Source: Polyangiaceae bacterium
GTDB lineage: Bacteria > Myxococcota_A > Polyangia > Polyangiales > Polyangiaceae
DNA length: 64,000 nucleotides
Direction: 5' to 3'
Assembly (NCBI GenBank): GCA_013214025.1
Contig: JABSRN010000140.1
Coordinates: forward strand, 62,001-126,000
A program made the translations under genes and the position numbers. Below the pieces are notes generated by a model. That model was not told the origin of the DNA. It saw nothing but the letters and a program-made list of their open reading frames with translations, and made no database searches. This document shows, one piece after another, positions 57,750 through 64,000 of the stretch; positions within the stretch are counted from its first letter, which is position 1; every line of letters begins with the position of its first letter.

Positions 57750-59216
57750 CTATTTCTTGGAGGCCTTCTGCTTCTTCTGAATTTCCTCGGACTGTTTGCG
57801 CATTTGAATGCCGTCTTCGATGAACTGCACCGTATCGGTAATGTCTTCTGACCGGTCTTCCGAGCGTTTCACTGCTTCGGCAAAGACCGAATCGCCACTC
57901 GCCTTTTGAATGAAGGTCCGATAAATCGACGCAGCCTTTTTCAGCATGGGGACAGACTGGTCCTCATTCCCGCTCTTGGCCTTGTACTCCTGAGTCAGAA
58001 TCGCCTCGTTGTAGTAAGCCTCCGGGCGTTCCGGAGCGATGCGACGGCACTCATCCAAGTGCTTCTGAGCTTCCGCCACGAACTGCGTGAAGTTTCCGTC
58101 GTTGATCTGACCGCGAATCGCCAGGGCGAGTCCCAAGTGAGCTTCGTAATCATTCGGGCTCAACTTAATAGCATCGCGGTAGGCCTTCTCAGCCTCCTTG
58201 AAACCACGGAACGTGAGGTTCACAGCACCGTAGTTCATGTGAGCCTCGAAGAACTTGGGATCGAGCCTTCGGGCTTTGCCGAAGCTCTTCACCGCGCCGT
58301 TGTACTTCTTCATCTCCACCTGGATCAGACCGGCGGTGTTATGAATCGGTGCGTACTTGGCGTTCTTCCGAATGGCCTGCGACGCAACCAGAGCTGCAAG
58401 CTCCAACTGCTGCATATTCACCTTGGCGCGTTTCGCCCCGGCAACGGCAAGCCCGCGCCGACGATGCTTACGCGAGATGCCCGACTTCGCCTTGGCCTGC
58501 TCCATGTAATAAACCGCGAGCTGGTTGAACGCCGGCATGAAGTTGTCATCGATAGCGAGCGAACGCTGAATGTTCTTCTTGGCGCGCTCGAGATCATTCT
58601 TGCCGTCTGAAGTTCGCTCAGTCCCTGAGCGCTCCATTTGTAGGGCGGCAACACTCACCAGAGCCTCGACGTTCTGGAACTTCGCGTCGCGAATAATTTG
58701 TTCCAACTTCGAGATAGTGCCGCTCAGATCCTTGTTCTTCTTGAACTCGAACAAGACCATCTGCGCGCGGGCCCGATGAAAGTTGGACCCCGCCTTTCTG
58801 GCAGCCTCATAATGGGAGATGGCCTCTTTATCCATACCACACCGCATGAACGACAATCCTGCGTTGTAGAGAGCTTCGGGCAGCGCCTTGCCGGTATCCG
58901 ACTCTTGTTGCTCCGACGCATCTTCGAACTGCCCCGCAACCGACTTGCAGGAGCTGTCATCCCAATTCTGGTTCTTGTCGTGAGCAACGAACTCGCCCAG
59001 CGCCTTGTCGTAGTCAGCTTTCGCCGCCTTACTCACCGCCGTACCGCCAGCGCTCTTGAGCCCGCTGTCCTTCTCCGGAGCCAGAGCCCCTTTGCCGCCG
59101 ATGCTTCCACCGCAAGCGGTGGTGAGCAGTAGCAGGCTCGACAATGCGAAAGTGCGTGTCCGGGTCATTCCACTGCGTGCGCGCGTCAATCCAGTGCTGT
59201 TCTTAGGAAAGCTCAT
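57750..59216 (-). CDS. gltE: TPR lipoprotein, GltE/AglT-like
   Basis: About 488 aa from ATG 59216, overlapping the gltD-like stop (TGATG) with the strong ribosome site GGAGGAG 7 bases upstream. A second start at 59168 (MTRTRTFALSSLLLLTTAC) would give a standard-length lipoprotein signal and may be the real one. After the lipobox (LTTAC) come about eight TPR-type repeats (ALYNAGLSFMRCGMDKEAIS, FFEAHMNYGAVNLTFRGFKE, YEAHLGLALAIRGQ) and a basic end (QKKQKASKK). GltE of M. xanthus is a TPR lipoprotein encoded right after gltD, as here. Confidence 0.75.
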   Translation of the reverse strand: MSFPKNSTGLTRARSGMTRTRTFALSSLLLLTTACGGSIGGKGALAPEKDSGLKSAGGTAVSKAAKADYDKALGEFVAHDKNQNWDDSSCKSVAGQFEDASEQQESDTGKALPEALYNAGLSFMRCGMDKEAISHYEAARKAGSNFHRARAQMVLFEFKKNKDLSGTISKLEQIIRDAKFQNVEALVSVAALQMERSGTERTSDGKNDLERAKKNIQRSLAIDDNFMPAFNQLAVYYMEQAKAKSGISRKHRRRGLAVAGAKRAKVNMQQLELAALVASQAIRKNAKYAPIHNTAGLIQVEMKKYNGAVKSFGKARRLDPKFFEAHMNYGAVNLTFRGFKEAEKAYRDAIKLSPNDYEAHLGLALAIRGQINDGNFTQFVAEAQKHLDECRRIAPERPEAYYNEAILTQEYKAKSGNEDQSVPMLKKAASIYRTFIQKASGDSVFAEAVKRSEDRSEDITDTVQFIEDGIQMRKQSEEIQKKQKASKK

Positions 59217-62200
59217 CACTTCTCCTCCTTCTTGGCGGGCGCCTTGCTTGCCTTGGCGGCCGTCACTACCGGAGCACCACCTAGGCGCAGGGGCTGTGCT
59301 CGCTCTTGGAGCACGCTGTTGACTCGGTTCGGAGCGCCACTGAACTCATCGATCAAGTGAAACTCATTCTTGTATTCCTCAGACAACCACTTCTCGCAGG
59401 ATCGACTGAAGTGGTCGAAGTACTGGTAAGTGACGGAGTAACCGAGGCAAGTCCGGTAGGCGGCCTTGGCGCGTCTCTTGAGGGGCTCGGACGCATCATC
59501 CAGGGCGCCGTAGTACGCCGTGCGGAGAACCGGATCCTTCTTCATGTAAGCGGGGATGGGGGCTGCTCGGAACTCCTTCACGAAGGTGCCCCACATTTCG
59601 CCGACCCGAGAACCTGCCGCGATAACCCACTGAGGGGGCGGAACAGGCTTGAGATCTACGATTTTCTTGAACTCCATGCCCGCCGTGTCAATCAGTGGTT
59701 TCTTTTTATTGATCCACTTTTTGACCTTGGTCTGGATGTGCTTCATGACAGCATCTCGAGTCCCCGCGCCCTTGTAGACAGGGAACTTCACGCCCATGGC
59801 CTTCTTGTATTCCTTTTCGGCGAAGTGATAGTACGCCTCCCCGACTGCCGTCAGTGCTCGACCTAGCCGGCGTTGACGAGAGGCCGCGTCTTCCGGAATC
59901 TCGTTAATCGCTGCGACGGCCTTAGCAGGATCCTTCCACAGCGCGAGCGTCTTACGATATTCGCCGTCCGCTCGGGTCTTCAGCTTGGTCAACACGTGAC
60001 CGAACAAGGCGTGGGCCTGAATTCGAACGTCCAGCGTGGCCTTGCGGTCAATCAGAGAGATGCCGCCAGCGAGCTGGGTGCGCGCCTTCTTCCAATGCTC
60101 TTTTTCAGCGTAGTTGGCTGCAACCGCGAATGCGATTTGCGCCGCCTTTGCGGGCTCCTTGCGACCGAAGTTTCGGTTGAAGGCCTTGGCTGCAGCGATG
60201 GCCTCGTCCTCGTGACCGAGACCGAGGTTCAACACAACAGCATCGCTCAGAGCCTGGCTGGCGTGTTCGCCCTTGTACTTCGTCTTCTCGGCGTAGCGCA
60301 TGTAGTACTTGGCGGCCTGGTCGTAGACCGCGATGGCCTGGTAGTTCCCACCGATCAAGTAGATAGCTTGGTTCGCGAGGTCGGTCTCGTGGAGACCGTA
60401 ACTTGGGTTCAGCAGAAGACGCCGAACGCCGATGGACTTCGCTAGCAATCGCGCCGCTTGGTAAGCCTGAGCACCATTGTGGAGGATTTCGTCCATGGCT
60501 CCACATTGGGACTCCTCGCCAGCGCTGAGCTGTTTCTCGCCGTAGGTGCGCCACAGTTCCACGTAGCGATCGCCACCCTTCTTGAACAGCGCCAATGCTT
60601 CAGCGGAGCCCTCGGGCTTGGTGCGCGCCAGCTCAACCGTCTTTTCGGCGGAGAGTCGTTTGATATCGCACTGAATGCGCGTCAGCAGTTCGCACTGCTC
60701 TTTGTTGTCCTCGAACTTCGAGCCCTCACAGAACAGCTTGAGGAAAACCGGTACATCGCCGGCCATATCGTCAAAACAGGTGGGCCGCGGCGGCTCTGCC
60801 TTGGCGCCCAAGACGTTGAGCGACTCCAGGTAAAGCTGGGCTGCGAAGAGCGACGCCTCTTGGTCGGAGTGATTGATCGCGATGTCTCGGAATGCGACCG
60901 CGGCTTCCTCCCAATGCTGAGCCTCGAAGTAGGTTCGCGCTCGTGCGTACTTAACTTCAACGTACTGCTCCTCCGCTTCCTTGTTGCCCTTGGGCGGTAG
61001 GATGTAGCAAATATAGCGGTTGAAAGCCGTCAACATGCCCTTTTGCATCTCGTCGAAGGGCTTCGGTTTGATCTTCTCCCACTGGCCCGTCTTGGACTCC
61101 TTGTCCTTCTTGCTGGCACCAGTCGGACCATGGCCGCCCGACTTTCGGTCGGAGCCACCTTTGTGCATCTGGTCGTACATCTTCTGGTAGCAAAGCACCG
61201 AAGCGTAGGCGGCTTCGGGAGCTTCCGCGCCGGTCGGGTTCTCAGCCACGACAGAGTCGAATGCCGGACCGCAGTCCTCCCATCGCTCCTGGACGTAGAG
61301 CAAGTCCGCCATCGCGTACTTGATCTTGTAGATGTTCGGCCAGTCCGCCTTCATGATACGGGGGAACTTGAACCTCGCAAAATCCTTAGTGCTGAAGTTC
61401 TCGACGATCTTTTTGTAGAGGTAGGCGGCGAGATCCATCGTGCGCTTGTCGCCGGTGCCTCGGGTGCCGCCACTGCCAACAGCCTCGAGGTGCCAGCTCA
61501 TCCCGGTCTCGGCGAGAACCTCGGCCGTCTTGTTGGCACAAGCGAGCTTCGAGGCCGAGCTGTGCTTGGCGCTAGCGAACTGCTTCATGACCAAGACCTG
61601 CTTGTCGAGCACCTTCTTGATAGCAGCCTTGTCGTTGGCCTTCAGGGCCTGGATGGCGTGGCTCACGTGCGTCTGGTACTCGCAGTATTTGTCACCCTTG
61701 TCTCGACTCATCAGGTCGTTGAACAAGGTGATGCCTTCCCCGTAGAAGCCGGTGTCGATGTACGCCAAGCCCAGCTCATAAAGCATGCCTAGCGTCTTCG
61801 TGTTCTCGCCACCCTTATCCCCGCTCAGCGGCTTGAAGAAGTTGTAGGCGCGCTCGGGTCGACCTTTGGCGGCATATACCGGCACGAGATCTCGTCGCGC
61901 CGTCTTCCGAAGCTGCTTAGCGTTCGGCAAGTTCTCGAAACTATCGCCGTACTCGATAACGTTTTTAAATTCCTGAATCGCCTGTTGGAGTTTGCCGCTG
62001 TTCCAGTAGACGTAGGCCAACTTGTAGCGGGCATAGCCGTAGCTCAAGTTCTCTGGTGGCTTGTACTTCGTGACCTGCCTGTAGGCATTTGCGGCCACGA
62101 CCCATTTGCTGGGATCGGCCATCGCGTCCTGGAAGAACAGTTCACCGAACGCCAGGTAGGCGTTCGGCACGTACTTGCTCTTCGGAGATTTCTCGATCAG

Positions 62201-62911
62201 CTCGAAGTACACCTTGCGGGCACTATCGAGCTTCCCCAGCTGCTCGTACTCGTAGGCTAGATAGTATAGCACTTCGTCCAACTTCGAATAGTTGGGAAAA
62301 TGCCGCTTCATCTTCTTGTAATACTTGATGGCGTTTTTGCGGGCGGTCTTGACGATCCTCTTGGACGAGGCCACCGTTTTCATCGCGGAGTTGTAAACCT
62401 TGCGCTTTTTCTTCCGCTTGGCGTCATCCGCTTGGATTTGCGCCTTAATGCGATCCCGGTCGCCGGCGGAAGCCAATTCAACGTAGCCCTCCGCGAGTCG
62501 CCGGGTCAGCTGAGCTTTGTCCGGTGAGCGCTTTTTCGTGCGCTTGTACAATCGCTCCAGCCCTGAAATCTCCGTAATTAGGAGCTTCCGGGCGCGCTGC
62601 TTAAGACGACCCTTGCGGGAGTCTCGGAAACCGGCCGACTGGCTAGCATCCGGCGGAGGGGGTGCCGCCGAGCTCTTCTTCTTCTTCGAGCGAGCAGGCG
62701 GAGCCGTGGAGAATGCGGCACTGCGCTTCTTACGGATGTCGAACTTGCTCGGGCCACCCGGGCATTCCATCAGCGATTTGTACGCGCCGGCGGAAACACA
62801 CTGGGTGCTGAGTTTTTGTTTGGCACCAGATGCTTGCGCCGCCCAGCCCACGTTGGACAGGAGCACAAGGGCGGAAGCGCACAGGAGCGCGGAGTAACTT
62901 CTTACGTTCAT
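59216..62911 (-). CDS. gltD: Large periplasmic TPR protein, GltD/AgmU-like
   Basis: A 1,231-aa protein from ATG 62911 (GGGAG about 10 bases upstream); an in-frame TTG at 62917 directly follows the preceding stop. A signal peptide (YSALLCASALVLLSNVGWA) leads to a basic, Pro-rich segment (ARSKKKKSSAAPPPPDA). More than twenty TPR-like repeats follow (YLAYEYEQLGKLDSARKVYF, YARYKLAYVYWNSGKLQQAI). The C-terminus is Lys/Ala-rich (KASKAPAKKEEK). Several Cys are scattered through the periplasmic domain. M. xanthus GltD (AgmU) is a periplasmic TPR protein of close to the same size. It is coupled to the gltE-like gene by a TGATG overlap. Confidence 0.8.
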   Translation of the reverse strand: MNVRSYSALLCASALVLLSNVGWAAQASGAKQKLSTQCVSAGAYKSLMECPGGPSKFDIRKKRSAAFSTAPPARSKKKKSSAAPPPPDASQSAGFRDSRKGRLKQRARKLLITEISGLERLYKRTKKRSPDKAQLTRRLAEGYVELASAGDRDRIKAQIQADDAKRKKKRKVYNSAMKTVASSKRIVKTARKNAIKYYKKMKRHFPNYSKLDEVLYYLAYEYEQLGKLDSARKVYFELIEKSPKSKYVPNAYLAFGELFFQDAMADPSKWVVAANAYRQVTKYKPPENLSYGYARYKLAYVYWNSGKLQQAIQEFKNVIEYGDSFENLPNAKQLRKTARRDLVPVYAAKGRPERAYNFFKPLSGDKGGENTKTLGMLYELGLAYIDTGFYGEGITLFNDLMSRDKGDKYCEYQTHVSHAIQALKANDKAAIKKVLDKQVLVMKQFASAKHSSASKLACANKTAEVLAETGMSWHLEAVGSGGTRGTGDKRTMDLAAYLYKKIVENFSTKDFARFKFPRIMKADWPNIYKIKYAMADLLYVQERWEDCGPAFDSVVAENPTGAEAPEAAYASVLCYQKMYDQMHKGGSDRKSGGHGPTGASKKDKESKTGQWEKIKPKPFDEMQKGMLTAFNRYICYILPPKGNKEAEEQYVEVKYARARTYFEAQHWEEAAVAFRDIAINHSDQEASLFAAQLYLESLNVLGAKAEPPRPTCFDDMAGDVPVFLKLFCEGSKFEDNKEQCELLTRIQCDIKRLSAEKTVELARTKPEGSAEALALFKKGGDRYVELWRTYGEKQLSAGEESQCGAMDEILHNGAQAYQAARLLAKSIGVRRLLLNPSYGLHETDLANQAIYLIGGNYQAIAVYDQAAKYYMRYAEKTKYKGEHASQALSDAVVLNLGLGHEDEAIAAAKAFNRNFGRKEPAKAAQIAFAVAANYAEKEHWKKARTQLAGGISLIDRKATLDVRIQAHALFGHVLTKLKTRADGEYRKTLALWKDPAKAVAAINEIPEDAASRQRRLGRALTAVGEAYYHFAEKEYKKAMGVKFPVYKGAGTRDAVMKHIQTKVKKWINKKKPLIDTAGMEFKKIVDLKPVPPPQWVIAAGSRVGEMWGTFVKEFRAAPIPAYMKKDPVLRTAYYGALDDASEPLKRRAKAAYRTCLGYSVTYQYFDHFSRSCEKWLSEEYKNEFHLIDEFSGAPNRVNSVLQERAQPLRLGGAPVVTAAKASKAPAKKEEK

Positions 62912-62917
62912 GTCCAA

Positions 62918-64000
62918 TTATCTCCCACAAGCCGATTCGACTACCTGTCGGTAGAAACCGAGTTCGTCACGCCAGTATTCGCCACGGAACGGCCAGAGCA
63001 GATGCTCCGCGTCCGGCTTCACGACGCCATAGATTTTCGACTCCGCCTTGCTTACCTGGTGGTGAGCGATAGCTTTGTCCAAGATGTTTCGTTGAGCAGC
63101 GGTGATATCGATGAGGATTTTCTCGCCGTTGCGAAGATGCTCGTCCAACTCGTCCAAGTTTCGCCGGTAGCGTTCCTTGGCCAAAGTCCCTGCCCCCTTC
63201 ACCGCCATGCTGCGAGCTAGCTTGAGCGAATCCTGCACCTGCTGCCCGAGTTCCGAGCTCTTGAAGCGGCCCGGGGCCTTTTTGAATCGAGCCATCTCGG
63301 TGTCGAGAACCCGGACGTACTCGATGTTACGAAGCAGCGTACGATCGCCTAGGGCGTTCTCAACGATGCCTTTGATGGCGGGGTCTAATTCCGCTGTCCC
63401 GTCCCTGACCCCAGTCAGAAATTTGAAGAACGGCTCCTCCTGGTTCTTGCCCTTGTATCGGGTCAGCACCTTCTGAAGCTCGGTCTGAATGGGAATGTAT
63501 TTCTGGTTGAAGCGGGCCACCACGGTCGTCGCTGCGTCGTAGTTGCAGTTCACGAAGTAAATGACCGCCTTTAGAATTTCCGCCTCAGGATAAAACGATC
63601 CAGGGAAGTACGGCGCCTCGATGGTGTGGATGTTCCCGAGGGCTCTCGGATAATCGCCTGCCATGAAGTAGGCCCAAGACTGTTCGAACAGCGCGTTCAG
63701 CCAGTACTCGCTCGCCACATCGATCAAGTTCCAATATTTAACAGCTGCACTCAGCTTATTGGCATTGACGGTGGGGGCATTCGTTTCAGCGTCCAGCCGA
63801 ATCGACGACGAATAGTAGGTCCGCGCCATCGATAAATACGCGAGATCCCGCATGCGGTCTTCGTCCTCAACACCCTCGACACCATCTTCGATGGCGGCTT
63901 CGATTCGTTGAAAGGCGTTGACCGCCGGTACTGACTTTCGGAGCTGCACGTAGCTGACGCCGGAAAAGAATTGCGCGTGAACGTAGAACTCGCTGTCTTG
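62918..64000 (-). CDS. TPR-rich protein upstream of gltD-like gene, 5' end outside window
   Basis: The frame is open to the right edge (DSEFYVHAQFFSGVSYVQLR just before the first in-frame GTG), so the N-terminus lies beyond 64000. About 360 residues are visible. TPR-like helices dominate (LAYLSMARTYYSSSIRLDA, ALFEQSWAYFMAGDYPRALG, AEILKAVIYFVNCNYDAATT), then a coiled-coil-like C-terminus (LAKERYRRNLDELDEHLRNG) and a WPF..EYWRDELGFYR ending. Its stop is 6 bp before the gltD-like ATG, so it is cotranscribed. It may be a partner of GltD; I do not know an established name. Confidence 0.7.
   Translation of the reverse strand, partial: QDSEFYVHAQFFSGVSYVQLRKSVPAVNAFQRIEAAIEDGVEGVEDEDRMRDLAYLSMARTYYSSSIRLDAETNAPTVNANKLSAAVKYWNLIDVASEYWLNALFEQSWAYFMAGDYPRALGNIHTIEAPYFPGSFYPEAEILKAVIYFVNCNYDAATTVVARFNQKYIPIQTELQKVLTRYKGKNQEEPFFKFLTGVRDGTAELDPAIKGIVENALGDRTLLRNIEYVRVLDTEMARFKKAPGRFKSSELGQQVQDSLKLARSMAVKGAGTLAKERYRRNLDELDEHLRNGEKILIDITAAQRNILDKAIAHHQVSKAESKIYGVVKPDAEHLLWPFRGEYWRDELGFYRQVVESACGR

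Overview
The window looks like the chromosome of a Myxococcota (deltaproteobacterial) organism. GC content is high. There are three Hanks-type Ser/Thr kinases, FHA, PEGA, FecR and TatT domains, TPR-rich lipoproteins and repeated AgmX/TonB-like C-terminal domains. At the right end lies a locus whose gene order and domain content match the Myxococcus glt (agl/agm) gliding or trans-envelope machinery. I cannot name the genus.

Region 1 (1-5,650): the N-terminal part of an RND/MMPL transporter runs off the left edge. A decayed amidohydrolase region, a 51-aa conserved-looking small protein, an SDR plus alpha/beta-hydrolase pair and a small outer-membrane barrel follow. Region 2 (5,650-11,400): a minus-strand operon of outer-membrane barrel, double-FecR lipoprotein and Ser/Thr kinase. 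The kinase carries a transmembrane segment and a periplasmic TonB-like domain. A TPR pseudogene lies just upstream, so this reads as a candidate envelope-to-cytoplasm signalling module. Region 3 (11,600-17,700): MATE exporter, TatT-like lipoprotein, outer-membrane protein, YhhQ-type queuosine precursor transporter, F420/flavin PPOX-type protein and an FAH-like protein.

Region 4 (17,870-31,560): a kinase with HEAT repeats and a histone-like tail is followed by a degenerate HD protein that seems to share its middle domain. Then come a REC-XRE response regulator, a Met tRNA, a TonB-like protein, a PrkA-type kinase translationally coupled to an APC permease, a DsbD-N-like secreted protein, a zinc-ribbon/kinase/tail-anchor protein and a coiled-coil C4 zinc-ribbon protein. 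Region 5 (31,780-40,500): a probable Ile2 (CAT) tRNA, uvrA with a degenerate first zinc site and a Lys-rich tail, a DksA-like protein, an AMIN-amidase lipoprotein containing a perfect 56-bp palindrome, a low-complexity membrane protein with a C14 tract, and a TPR-PEGA protein.

Region 6 (40,600-64,000, all minus strand): an FHA-sigma54 activator, a strong terminator, then a glt-like locus. In transcription order it holds a partial TPR protein, a gltD-like, a gltE-like and a gltF-like gene, a gltG-like gene (FHA, TM, AgmX/PglI C-terminus), a TPR lipoprotein and a giant gltI-like TPR protein of 3,789 aa. A good sigma70-type promoter precedes the gltF-like gene and splits the locus into two likely transcripts. 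Three themes run through the window: pThr signalling (kinases and FHA readers), TonB-like trans-envelope domains, and TPR scaffolds. Several intergenic spacers carry unrelated short tandem arrays.
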